From positions 1-23,739 of the forward strand of contig CAZDCW010000020.1 in the NCBI GenBank assembly GCA_964504135.1: a stretch of 23,739 nt of DNA, given 5' to 3'. A program made the translations under genes and the position numbers. The notes beneath the pieces were generated by a model. It made no database searches. It was not told the origin of the DNA and worked only from the letters and a program-made list of their open reading frames with translations. The stretch is from JACPTG01 sp964504135 (lineage in GTDB: Archaea; Nanobdellota; Nanobdellia; Woesearchaeales; UBA10216). Of the stretch, positions 1 through 6,100 are shown in pieces (within the stretch, counting starts at the first letter, position 1; each line of letters starts with the position of its first letter).

Positions 1-240
1 ATTGGAAACTTCGAAATACTGAGGTTTAACGAACTTAAGAACAGACTTGAAAATGCAACGGCCAAAATACTGACAGGCCGCTTAAGGGAATTAGAGGCCA
101 AAGGGATAATCCAACGGCGTTCATACAATGAAATACCGCCAAGAGTTGAGTACTCCTTAACCAAAAACGGAAAGAAACTGATGCGAGCGCTTCATCCCAT
201 GATTCATTGGGCTGAGGCTGGAAAAAAGAGCAAAAAGTAA
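1..240 (+). CDS. HxlR-family winged-helix transcriptional regulator, C-terminal part
   Basis: The reading frame is open from the first base to a TAA at 238-240 and gives 79 residues; the 5' part lies outside the window. The sequence has the HxlR pattern: a helix with RFNELKNRL, then the recognition region AKILTGRLRELEAKGII, then the wing QRRSYNEIPPRVEYSLTKNG, ending near a Trp in a short helix with a Lys-rich tail. HxlR proteins are small DNA-binding regulators that often respond to redox or electrophile stress; the N-terminal Cys they usually use would be in the missing part. The target cannot be inferred from this fragment. The family call is confident and the role is unknown. Confidence 0.85.
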   Translation: MGNFEILRFNELKNRLENATAKILTGRLRELEAKGIIQRRSYNEIPPRVEYSLTKNGKKLMRALHPMIHWAEAGKKSKK

Positions 241-294
241 CCCCGGGCGGGCACTTAGTGTTTCTGTTAAAAAGTAGGGCTTTTGACACTACTA

Positions 295-630
295 TTAAAC
301 AGATTCAATAATTATCTTATTCTTCCCTTCAGGATAAACCCTTACTTCCTCGCCTTTCCTCAGGCCTGCAAATTCCGCTATTTTCTTGTTTATCTTAACA
401 TCAATCGAATTACCAACTTGACCTATCTTGGTTCGCGATTCAAGCCCCCAAAGCCCTTTGCTTTTTGCAGCTTCATCTATTTTGTCCGATGTCTGTTCGC
501 TGAAGAACGTTTCATTGCATTCAGTGCAAACTTGAGCATCAAACTTTCCGATTGACATCCCATACGGCTTGACATCTACTTTTCTCTTTACAAGTTCCCC
601 TTTTCCGCAAATGTAGCATTTTTCGCTCAT
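295..630 (-). CDS. MqsA/YgiT-type zinc-finger antitoxin with C-terminal AbrB-like domain
   Basis: This 111-residue protein has two parts. Residues 1-45 carry a CxxC...CxxC zinc knuckle (C5, C8, C35, C38) of the YgiT/MqsA kind. Residues about 66-111 read like a SpoVT/AbrB swapped-hairpin DNA-binding domain (KIGQVGNSIDVKINKKIAEF, then GLRKGEEVRVYPEGK). E. coli MqsA instead has an Xre helix-turn-helix at the C terminus, so the DNA-binding half differs. The start overlaps the stop of the upstream DUF4258 gene by four bases (ATGA on the minus strand), as expected for a toxin-antitoxin pair in toxin-first order. The likely roles are neutralising the toxin and repressing the shared promoter; the function is inferred from domains and context. 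Confidence 0.8.
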   Translation of the reverse strand: MSEKCYICGKGELVKRKVDVKPYGMSIGKFDAQVCTECNETFFSEQTSDKIDEAAKSKGLWGLESRTKIGQVGNSIDVKINKKIAEFAGLRKGEEVRVYPEGKNKIIIESV

Positions 631-824
631 CGTAGCATCACCGTTTTTACAATGTTCTTATCGCCTCTTATCTTGTAAGCAACTTTTATGTAGCCATAGG
701 AAGCTAAAAAGCCATCAGTCTGAACAACTTTCGAGCCTTTCTTTAACGCATCAATTATCTGCTGCCTGCTTATTCCCCTCTCGACCATCTGCTCTTTTGC
801 ATGAAGGGTCAAAATAAGCTCCAT
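627..824 (-). CDS. DUF4258-family putative RNase toxin
   Basis: This 65-residue protein has the DUF4258 signature: an N-terminal strand followed by HAKEQMVERGISRQQIIDALKKG, a central turn and a C-terminal strand (VAYKIRG...IVKTVML). DUF4258 proteins are small, related in fold to RelE/BrnT-like toxins, and are commonly paired with MqsA/YgiT-type antitoxins. The conserved His in the LHAKEQM motif is present. The gene is first in a two-gene minus-strand operon and overlaps the antitoxin by 4 nt. The upstream region has a TATA box and a palindrome (832-855). mRNA-cleaving activity is inferred from the family and is not visible in the sequence. Confidence 0.75.
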   Translation of the reverse strand: MELILTLHAKEQMVERGISRQQIIDALKKGSKVVQTDGFLASYGYIKVAYKIRGDKNIVKTVMLR

Positions 825-831
825 AGTAATT

Positions 832-855
832 ACGTGTTATAACATGTATATAAAG
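832..855 (-). promoter_or_regulatory. Toxin-antitoxin promoter with palindromic operator
   Basis: On the minus strand a TATA-like element TTTATATA (rc of about 848-855) is followed directly by a 16-bp near-palindrome at 832-847 (ACGTGTTATAACATGT, 7 of 8 half-site pairs match). The toxin ATG begins at 824, about 27 bp from the TATA centre, so the message is probably leaderless. The palindrome sits between the TATA box and the start. A bound antitoxin dimer there would block transcription, which fits typical TA autoregulation. Confidence 0.6.
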
Positions 856-861
856 CTTGTG

Positions 862-888
862 AAAAATAGCCCCGGGCGGATTCGGGGC
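862..888 (-). terminator. Intrinsic-type terminator of the presenilin-like gene
   Basis: Read on the minus strand after the protease stop, a 6-bp stem GCCCCG/CGGGGC (869-874 with 883-888, 8-nt loop) is followed by TATTTTTC. A U-rich tract after a GC stem marks a probable transcript end here, between the protease gene and the TA module. Confidence 0.6.
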
Positions 889-900
889 GTATGCTGCCTT

Positions 901-1812
901 TTAGGCATAAAGAGCCAAAAAAACGCTTAGCCCGTATCCAAGCAGGCACGCTGCTGTTATGAAGGGCATTGCAGGGTAAAATTTATTCTGCTTTCCGAAT
1001 ATCATGAGGCCCAGCAGTGCAAGGCCTGCAGCCGCGGGTATTATGAGGACCTGGGCAAAGGGCAGTGTTTTCAGCGCAACGCCTGCAAATATCAGGGGGA
1101 AGCCCATGTCGCCGCCTCCAAGCACTGCGCTTGTTTCCTTCTCTTGGGGCTTGGCTGGCTGCCCTGCGGCCTTCCCTGGCTTAAATTCAGCCTTCTCCCT
1201 CCGCCTTGCATGGTGGGCTTCCTTGGGAAGGTAAAGGCCTGAGAATATTCCTGTTGAGGTCTGGAATTGCGCCAAGGTTACCATGTGCCTGCTTTGCCAG
1301 ACTGCTATCGCATCGTATGCAGAAATTGCAAGCAATAGTATTGTCGCGTATAGTATGTTGAGCATTGGCACGAATATCGCGGCCAGCCCGCCGTATATGA
1401 ACACCTCTGTAATGTTGTGCACGTAGATGTTTGGCCTGAATGTTTTCCAGGCGGCTAGGCCGATGCTTGCAGCCAGGGCAGCGGCTGCTGGTATGAATGA
1501 TGCCAGGGCCATGCTTAGGGTTATTGCAACGCTGAGGAAAAACCAGACCTTCCAGAGGCCCACCTTCCTGAATTTGATTAGAACCAGCAGGATTGCGGTG
1601 CCTATGCCCACTCCGGCCAGCATTAGCCAGATTGATTCCTGCGGCGAGACATTCGGCCTCTCAATGTTGTAGGGCAGGTCTTTGTAGGTTACAGCCCCTG
1701 TTTTCGCAGTTGCTTCCCTGTCTGTGTAGTTGTCCACAACGACAAGCCCGACCAGCTGTGTCAGCAGGAATAGCGTCAGCAGCAGTGCTGTTGTCCTTAT
1801 GCTGTGCTTCAT
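901..1812 (-). CDS. Presenilin-like intramembrane aspartyl protease (A22/PSH family)
   Basis: This 303-residue multi-span membrane protein carries the two catalytic motifs of presenilin/signal-peptide-peptidase proteases. YD is at residues 166-167 in a transmembrane segment (LLLAISAYDAIAVWQ), and GxGD appears as GGGD at 232-235 (LGGGDMGFPLIFAG). A PAL-type element appears as PAMP at 280-283. About eight or nine hydrophobic stretches are visible (roughly 7-27, 61-80, 89-105, 105-122, 136-150, 150-170, 236-250, 254-273, 281-302). A hydrophilic Lys/Arg-rich loop lies between the catalytic aspartates (196-228), as in archaeal PSH. The expected activity is cleavage of transmembrane helices within the membrane; natural substrates in archaea are largely unknown. 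The start is supported by a TATA box about 26 bp upstream. Confidence 0.88.
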   Translation of the reverse strand: MKHSIRTTALLLTLFLLTQLVGLVVVDNYTDREATAKTGAVTYKDLPYNIERPNVSPQESIWLMLAGVGIGTAILLVLIKFRKVGLWKVWFFLSVAITLSMALASFIPAAAALAASIGLAAWKTFRPNIYVHNITEVFIYGGLAAIFVPMLNILYATILLLAISAYDAIAVWQSRHMVTLAQFQTSTGIFSGLYLPKEAHHARRREKAEFKPGKAAGQPAKPQEKETSAVLGGGDMGFPLIFAGVALKTLPFAQVLIIPAAAGLALLGLMIFGKQNKFYPAMPFITAACLLGYGLSVFLALYA

Positions 1813-1823
1813 TTTTTGGAAAT

Positions 1824-1843
1824 AATTTTAAAGCTATTTAAAG
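1824..1843. promoter_or_regulatory. Divergent overlapping promoters for the presenilin-like and RNA-binding genes
   Basis: The 44-bp gap between the two divergent starts holds two A/T elements. TATTTAAA (1835-1842), read on the minus strand as TTTAAATA, is about 26 bp from the protease ATG at 1812. TAATTTTAAA (1823-1832) is about 29 bp from the plus-strand ATG at 1857. Both genes would have leaderless mRNAs from interleaved promoters. Confidence 0.55.
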
Positions 1844-1856
1844 GTTTGGAGATAGG

Positions 1857-2297
1857 ATGAAGTTTGCGAACTCAGTTACTATACGCGTCTTTGTGAAGGA
1901 GGATGAGGATTATGACGCTGTCCATGCCGCTTTCAGGTCTCTTGTCCCCTTGGACCTTGAAAAGGTTCTGGTAAGGCAGCAGGCTGCTGTTGGCTTTAAT
2001 GAGCGCAGGATTGGCATTCTGGAGATTGTGCTTGTGAAGGACAGGCACATCAGGGCGTTCCTTGATTTTCTTGGGGAAAGGCTTGGCGAGCGCCAGAGGC
2101 AGCTTTTGATTCATCAAAAGGAATCCAGGCTTGATTCAGGCCTTGACTTTTTTGTGCGACTGGACAAGGATAAGCTGCTTGCAGGGGAGTTTTTGGTTAC
2201 TGACAGCGGCAATTGCTTTCACATTAAGATTGGCATTGCCGCCTTTCCAAGGAAAAGGGCTGTTGCTCTCGCAACAGTTGAAAGGATGCTGTCGTAA
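1857..2297 (+). CDS. PF01877-type RNA-binding protein (predicted exosome-associated, COG1325-like)
   Basis: This 146-residue protein resembles the archaeal PF01877 RNA-binding family, which includes COG1325, annotated as predicted exosome-subunit proteins. It opens with a beta strand and acidic turn (TIRVFVKEDEDYDAVHAAFRSL). The middle has strands with GILEIVLVKDRHIRAFLDFL and helices with GERLGERQRQLLIHQKESRL. A C-terminal strand pair follows (FFVRLDKDKLLAGEFLVT, then CFHIKIGIAAFP). The length matches the family (about 135-150). It probably binds RNA in the cytoplasm and may act in RNA processing or ribosome biogenesis; this is inferred from the family. The start ATG has a TATA-like element 29 bp upstream. 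The gene converges on ald with a 6-bp gap. Confidence 0.7.
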   Translation: MKFANSVTIRVFVKEDEDYDAVHAAFRSLVPLDLEKVLVRQQAAVGFNERRIGILEIVLVKDRHIRAFLDFLGERLGERQRQLLIHQKESRLDSGLDFFVRLDKDKLLAGEFLVTDSGNCFHIKIGIAAFPRKRAVALATVERMLS

Positions 2298-2303
2298 ATT
2301 GCA

Positions 2304-3434
2304 TCAGCGCAATTCACTGTATCTGGCTAGCGGCTTGGCTGTTTGAAGCGGCTCATGCTTCATTTTCAGCGCTTCTGCAACCTGCTTGTTTGTAAGCTTC
2401 CCAAGGAACGTGTTAACGCCCTTTGCAATGTATTCATCCTCCAGCGCGGCCAGGCCTTCGTTTGCTATTTTCAGCGCGTATGGCAGCGTTGCCTTTGTCA
2501 GGGCTGTTGTTGATGTGTTCGGGACAGCCCCTGGCATGTTCGTCACGCAGTAATGGGTGACTCCCTCCTCTTTATAGACAGGAGCTGCATGGGTGGTTGG
2601 CCTCGACGTCTCAAAGCAGCCTCCCTGGTCTATGCTTATGTCCACTATCACCGATCCTGGCCGCATTCTGCTGACCATTTGCCTGGTTACCAGTTTGGGT
2701 GCAGATGCTCCGGTTACAGCCACTGAGCCGATTACTAGGTCGCTTGAAGCAACCGCCGCAGCCATGTTTTCTGCTGTGGAGTGCATGGTCTTTATCCCAG
2801 GCAGCAGTGATGCCGCCCTTTTAAGCTGTCCTTCCATTATGCCTACCAAGATGACCTGCGCCCCGATTCCATGTGCTATCCTTGCAGCATTCATTCCTGC
2901 AACCCCTGAGCCTATTACCGTTACAACTCCGGGATTTACTCCTGTTACGCCTGAAAGCAGCTTGCCTGAGCCGCCGTTTGTCCTCTCAAGATAGTGCATG
3001 CCTATCTGCACAGCCATCCTTCCCGCCACTTCGCTCATTGGCCTGAGCATTGGCTTGCTGCCGTCATCCAGCTCTACTGTCTCATATGCTATGCCAATTG
3101 CTTTCTTGTCAAGAAGCGTCTTTGCGACTTTTTCCTCTGCTGCCAGGTGAAGGTAGGTAAACAGTATTAGCCCCTCTCTCAGGTATTTGAACTCGGACTC
3201 AAGCGGCTCCTTTACCTTGATTACCATTTCCGAGCCTTCCCAGACCTGCGAGGCATTTTCAGCTATTTTTGCGCCAGCCCGGGCATACTCTGAATCCGGA
3301 AACCCTGATGCTGCTCCTGCAGAAGACTCAATTATCACAGTATGGCCGTTCCTGGTCAGCTCAGCCGCGCCTTCAGGAGTTAAGCCTACCCTGTTCTCGC
3401 CTGTCTTTATTTCCTTTGGGAGGCCTATTTTCAT
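2304..3434 (-). CDS. ald: Alanine dehydrogenase
   Basis: This 376-residue protein catalyses L-alanine + NAD+ + water to pyruvate + ammonium + NADH in the family. All substrate and catalytic residues are present at the positions known for bacterial enzymes: R15 (GENRVGLTP), K75 (VIKVKEP), H96 (FTYLHLA) and the catalytic Asp near 269 (DISIDQGGCFE). The nucleotide-binding loop GSGVAGMNAARIA is at 175-187. The residue that normally caps the adenosine ribose of NAD (Asp198 in the family) is Gly198 here (VILVGIM), so cofactor preference may be relaxed towards NADP. The length is normal, with a slightly extended C terminus. The gene faces away from the aro promoter region. A TATA-like element (rc of 3464-3473) lies about 35 bp upstream of the ATG. 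Confidence 0.95.
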   Translation of the reverse strand: MKIGLPKEIKTGENRVGLTPEGAAELTRNGHTVIIESSAGAASGFPDSEYARAGAKIAENASQVWEGSEMVIKVKEPLESEFKYLREGLILFTYLHLAAEEKVAKTLLDKKAIGIAYETVELDDGSKPMLRPMSEVAGRMAVQIGMHYLERTNGGSGKLLSGVTGVNPGVVTVIGSGVAGMNAARIAHGIGAQVILVGIMEGQLKRAASLLPGIKTMHSTAENMAAAVASSDLVIGSVAVTGASAPKLVTRQMVSRMRPGSVIVDISIDQGGCFETSRPTTHAAPVYKEEGVTHYCVTNMPGAVPNTSTTALTKATLPYALKIANEGLAALEDEYIAKGVNTFLGKLTNKQVAEALKMKHEPLQTAKPLARYSELR

Positions 3435-3463
3435 AAGACCACTGAAAAGTATGATTTAGTATT

Positions 3464-3473
3464 ACTTTATAAT
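3464..3473 (-). promoter_or_regulatory. ald: Probable ald promoter TATA box
   Basis: On the minus strand TATTATAAAG lies about 35 bp before the ald ATG at 3434, preceded by a purine-rich run that could act as BRE. This predicts a 5' leader of under 10 nt. Confidence 0.5.
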
Positions 3474-3573
3474 ACTTTCTCTTTTTTGGCTGTTTTGAAA
3501 AACTTGCATTCATTGTTGAAGTTATATCCAAGGAAACTAATATTCGGATGTTTAATTTTTCCTTTGATATTCT

Positions 3574-3614
3574 GTAACGGACAAGCATTAAATCCGAAAA
3601 TCATTGTCCGTTAC
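3574..3614. repeat. Perfect 11-bp inverted repeat
   Basis: GTAACGGACAA at 3574-3584 is exactly complementary to TTGTCCGTTAC at 3604-3614, with a 19-nt spacer. An overlapping 7-bp pair (TTCGGAT 3543-3549 with ATCCGAA 3592-3598) uses the spacer, so two folds compete. It lies 140 bp downstream of the divergent ald start and about 190 bp upstream of the aro TATA box. It may be an operator or a hairpin. Confidence 0.7.
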
Positions 3615-3803
3615 TATAAACTGTTATGTTCTTTGCAGGCAAGGTTTGCGTTTTTCGTTCCCTTCATCGGACCTTGGTTAGTATGCCTTGCGTCAGCTCA
3701 CCTTTGCGTCAGTGAACGAAGAGTTCAGCCTGCTAATAGTAAGTAACAGTAAATCAATGGTGTAAAAATGTAAGTAAGCCAAGAGTCGCGAGTTTGAAGA
3801 AAG

Positions 3804-3812
3804 TTTTAAATA
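3804..3812 (+). promoter_or_regulatory. aro operon promoter (TATA box with purine-rich BRE)
   Basis: TTTTAAATA is preceded by GAAGAAAG, a BRE-like purine run. Archaeal initiation about 24-28 bp past the TATA centre puts the transcript start at about 3832-3837, just before the ATG of the leader ORF at 3838. The operon start codon of aroF is 160 nt further on, which leaves room for a regulatory leader. Confidence 0.7.
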
Positions 3813-3837
3813 CATGCGTCTGCTCCCATGATGTATA

Positions 3838-3900
3838 ATGAAAAGGCCTGTAGTCAGCGGAAGTGCATCTGATTCTTTTAGCTTTTATTTCTGGTATTGA
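3838..3900 (+). CDS. Aromatic leader peptide of the aro operon (candidate attenuator)
   Basis: This 20-codon ORF begins at the first AUG expected after the TATA-directed start site and ends in TGA. Its last seven residues are FSFYFWY: three Phe, two Tyr and one Trp plus one Ser. It would therefore report on charging of all three tRNAs whose amino acids are made by the operon downstream. No Shine-Dalgarno is visible, which fits leaderless initiation. Three bases after the stop begins a GC-rich hairpin followed by a T6 run. A ribosome held at the last aromatic codons (3889-3897) would cover the 5' arm of that stem and favour read-through, while completion and release would let the stem form. 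The composition and position are seen directly; the mechanism is inferred. The ORF is too short for standard gene finders. Confidence 0.8.
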   Translation: MKRPVVSGSASDSFSFYFWY

Positions 3901-3903
3901 TTT

Positions 3904-3948
3904 CGCCTGCTGAAAACCTGGCAAGATAAGGCGGGCGCACAGTTTTTT
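3904..3948 (+). terminator. Attenuator-like hairpin and U-tract in the aro leader
   Basis: CGCCTGC (3904-3910) pairs with GCGGGCG (3931-3937) over 7 bp with one U-G pair and a 20-nt loop. After five bases comes T6 at 3943-3948. An alternative register pairs CGCCT with AGGCG (3929-3933). U-tracts are the core archaeal termination signal. The hairpin begins 3 nt after the leader-peptide stop, so it lies within the footprint of a ribosome at the end of that ORF. The loop has AAACC, which can pair with GGTTT at 3958-3962 as a weak alternative fold. Confidence 0.65.
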
Positions 3949-3997
3949 CCAGTCAGTGGTTTAACCATATCCGATGAATCATGGAGAGTGATGCAAG

Positions 3998-5011
3998 ATG
4001 ATTATTATGATGGACCAGAACGCAAGCGAGTCTGATGTTGGCAGGGTGGTTGATAGGATTAGGGCGCATGGGTTTCAGGCGCACATACACAGGGGCGATG
4101 AAACGCTTGCCGTAGGCGTGATAGGTGATACCAGGGGAATTGGTGTGAATGGGTTCAGGAGCATGCGTGGCGTGCTCGCAGTGATTCCCATAATGAAGCC
4201 CTACAAGATGGCAAGCAGGAAGTTCAGGCCTGAGGGGACTGTTGTGAATGTCGGCGGGGTGGAAATCGGGGGAGAGGAAATCGTGGTTATTGCAGGTCCC
4301 TGTGCTATAGAAAGCGAGGAGCAGCTCATGGCTGTTGCAAAGGAAGTGAAGGCAGCTGGCGCAAAGATATTAAGGGGCTCTGCCTTCAAGCCCAGGACAA
4401 GCCCTTACGATTTCCAGGGCCTTGGGGAAGAGGGCCTCAGGATGATGAGGAAGGTAAGGCAGGCTACAGGCCTGCTCGTTGAGACAGAGGTCATGGACAC
4501 AAGGGACGTGGAGATGGTTGCCGGATATGTGGACATGCTGAGGGTGGGTGCCAGGAACATGCAGAATTTCGACCTGCTTAAGGAAATCGGGAAGACAGAC
4601 AAGCCGGTGATTCTTAAGAGGGGGATGAGCGCCACCATAAAGGAGCTGATGCTCGCTGCAGAGTACATGATGAAGGAGGGAAACCACAACATTGTGCTTT
4701 GCGAGAGGGGTATTAGGACTTTTGAGACTGCAACAAGGAGCACTTTGGACATTGGAGCCGTGCCTGTGCTCAGGGAGGAAACGCATCTTCCTGTGATAGT
4801 GGACCCCAGCCACGCAGCAGGGAACAGGAATTATGTTGGAGCCTTGGCAAAGGCTGCTGTGGCCGCGGGCTCTGATGGCCTGCTCATTGAGGTGCATCAT
4901 GAGCCTGAAAAGGCGCTTTGTGACGGCCCGCAGGCGTTGCTGCCTGCACAGTTCGCAGAGCTGATGCAGCAGCTTAGGGAAATATCCAGGGCAGTTGGCA
5001 GGAAGCTGTAA
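3998..5011 (+). CDS. aroF: 3-deoxy-D-arabino-heptulosonate 7-phosphate synthase (Thermotoga-type, N-terminal regulatory domain)
   Basis: This 337-residue enzyme condenses phosphoenolpyruvate with erythrose 4-phosphate, the first step of the shikimate pathway. Residues 1-70 form a ferredoxin-like/ACT regulatory domain of the kind that mediates Tyr/Phe inhibition in the Thermotoga maritima enzyme. Residues 85-337 are the TIM barrel. Metal ligands fall at the same numbers as in T. maritima: C102 (AGPCAIES), H272 (DPSHAAG), E298 (LIEVH) and D309 (CDGPQ). KPRTSPY (131-137) and the ERGIRTFE motif (236-243) are intact. The start at 3998 has GGAG 11 nt upstream and overlaps the stop of a six-codon ORF (3981-4001). 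Its use shows that this archaeon makes dehydroquinate by the DAHP route rather than the alternative archaeal route from aspartate semialdehyde. Confidence 0.95.
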   Translation: MIIMMDQNASESDVGRVVDRIRAHGFQAHIHRGDETLAVGVIGDTRGIGVNGFRSMRGVLAVIPIMKPYKMASRKFRPEGTVVNVGGVEIGGEEIVVIAGPCAIESEEQLMAVAKEVKAAGAKILRGSAFKPRTSPYDFQGLGEEGLRMMRKVRQATGLLVETEVMDTRDVEMVAGYVDMLRVGARNMQNFDLLKEIGKTDKPVILKRGMSATIKELMLAAEYMMKEGNHNIVLCERGIRTFETATRSTLDIGAVPVLREETHLPVIVDPSHAAGNRNYVGALAKAAVAAGSDGLLIEVHHEPEKALCDGPQALLPAQFAELMQQLREISRAVGRKL

Positions 5012-5012
5012 A

Positions 5013-6092
5013 ATGGCGACAATAAGATTAAGCCTGAAAAAAGCTGTGGATGAGTCATACGACATTCACATAGGCTCAGGGCTCCTTCAGGAAATGGCAA
5101 AATTTGCAAAGGCCATGGGCTTGAGGTCGTGCGTTGTAACAGACAGCAACACTGAGCGGCTTTTCAGCAGGAAGGTTTTGGACGCCCTTGAAAAGGCGCA
5201 TGTTGCAGCAGAGCTTGTGAGCATCAGGTCTGGAGAGGCAGGAAAGAGCCGCGCTACAAAAGCCCTTATTGAGGATGAGCTTATCATGAAGGGGTTTGGG
5301 AGGGATACGCTCATAATAGCCTTGGGCGGCGGAGTGGTTGGGGACCTTGCAGGATTTGTGGCCGCAACTTACTGCAGGGGGGTTCCTTACATTCATGTCC
5401 CTACAACTCTGTTGTCAATGGTTGACAGCAGCATTGGCGGAAAGACCGGCGTAGATACGCGCCATGGCAAGAATTTGATTGGCGCTTTCTGGCAGCCCAA
5501 AGCCGTATTTTCAGATTTGGACTTCCTTGAAACTCTTCCTGCCAAGGAAATGGGCAGCGGATTGGCTGAGTGCATAAAGCACGCGATGATTGCTGACAAA
5601 AAGCTGTTTGCATACATTGAAAGGGACATTGAAAAAGTGCTGGCAAAGGACAAGAACGCGCTTATGGAGGCAATATCAAGGTGTGCGGCTGTAAAGTCTG
5701 CAATTGTCATGAAGGATGAGAGGGAAAGCATGCTTAGGAAAGCCCTGAACTATGGCCATACAATAGGGCATGCTGTGGAGCAGCTGAGCAGCTATGCGCT
5801 TAGCCACGGCGAGGCAATATCCATAGGCATGGCTGTGGAAGCGTGCTTGGCTGAAAAGGCGATGAAAAAGCAGGACATAGAAAGGCAGAATAGCCTGCTG
5901 AAAAGGGCAGGGCTGCCTGTAAAGGTGCCTGGTGGTATAAGAACAGCCGACATAATCGCAAAAACCATGCTGGACAAAAAGGCAAAAAACAGGCAGGCAG
6001 AATACGTTCTCCTCGGCGGGATAGGAAAGGTTGAAAGGGTAAGGAATGTTGACGAGGTGTTGGTAAGGAAAAGCATAGACTGCAGCAGGTGA
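5013..6092 (+). CDS. aroB: 3-dehydroquinate synthase
   Basis: This 359-residue enzyme converts DAHP to 3-dehydroquinate using NAD+ and a divalent metal. The NAD-binding GGGVVGDLAGFVAATYCRG is at 105-123, followed by PTTLLSMVDSSIGGKTGVD. The metal ligands are E186 (GLAECIKH), H249 (NYGHTIGHA) and H265 (LSHGEA). The ATG at 5013 is preferred to an in-frame start at 4995 because it lies one base after the aroF stop, has GGAAG upstream, and gives a normal N terminus. This is the genuine AroB family, not the archaeal AroB' (ADTH-type) enzyme, in agreement with the upstream DAHP synthase. Confidence 0.96.
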   Translation: MATIRLSLKKAVDESYDIHIGSGLLQEMAKFAKAMGLRSCVVTDSNTERLFSRKVLDALEKAHVAAELVSIRSGEAGKSRATKALIEDELIMKGFGRDTLIIALGGGVVGDLAGFVAATYCRGVPYIHVPTTLLSMVDSSIGGKTGVDTRHGKNLIGAFWQPKAVFSDLDFLETLPAKEMGSGLAECIKHAMIADKKLFAYIERDIEKVLAKDKNALMEAISRCAAVKSAIVMKDERESMLRKALNYGHTIGHAVEQLSSYALSHGEAISIGMAVEACLAEKAMKKQDIERQNSLLKRAGLPVKVPGGIRTADIIAKTMLDKKAKNRQAEYVLLGGIGKVERVRNVDEVLVRKSIDCSR

Positions 6093-6100
6093 GAGGCAGA

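Larger units (their letters stand above)
3435..3803. other. Intergenic region with inverted repeats, no convincing gene
   Basis: No ORF here looks like a protein. The region holds a perfect 11-bp inverted repeat (3574-3584 with 3604-3614, 19-nt spacer). It also has nested complementarities in order: ACTGTTA 3620-3626 with TAACAGT 3744-3750, GCAGGC 3635-3640 with GCCTGC 3728-3733, and TTCGTTC 3654-3660 with GAACGAA 3714-3720. There is a direct repeat of TTGCGTCAG (3689-3697 and 3704-3712). This could be a structured RNA, regulator binding sites for the aro promoter, or a decayed element. The sequence alone does not decide between them. Confidence 0.4.

Noticed and set aside
3574..3614. Terminal inverted repeats of a miniature transposable element
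   Set aside because: The spacer is only 19 nt and no target-site duplication is visible, so a hairpin or operator is more likely.
3486..3746. An 86-codon open frame on the plus strand upstream of aro
   Set aside because: Composition is unlike neighbouring proteins, there is no ribosome-binding site, and the frame runs through the inverted repeats; no family is recognised.
3981..4001. A six-codon ORF overlapping the aroF start as a second leader peptide
   Set aside because: It has no aromatic codons, and its ATGGAGAG start region is adequately explained as the aroF ribosome-binding site.
4370..5065. A 231-codon antisense frame inside aroF (and similar long antisense frames in aroB, aroA and others)
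   Set aside because: It is a shadow of codon bias in well-supported genes; the sequence has no domain features.
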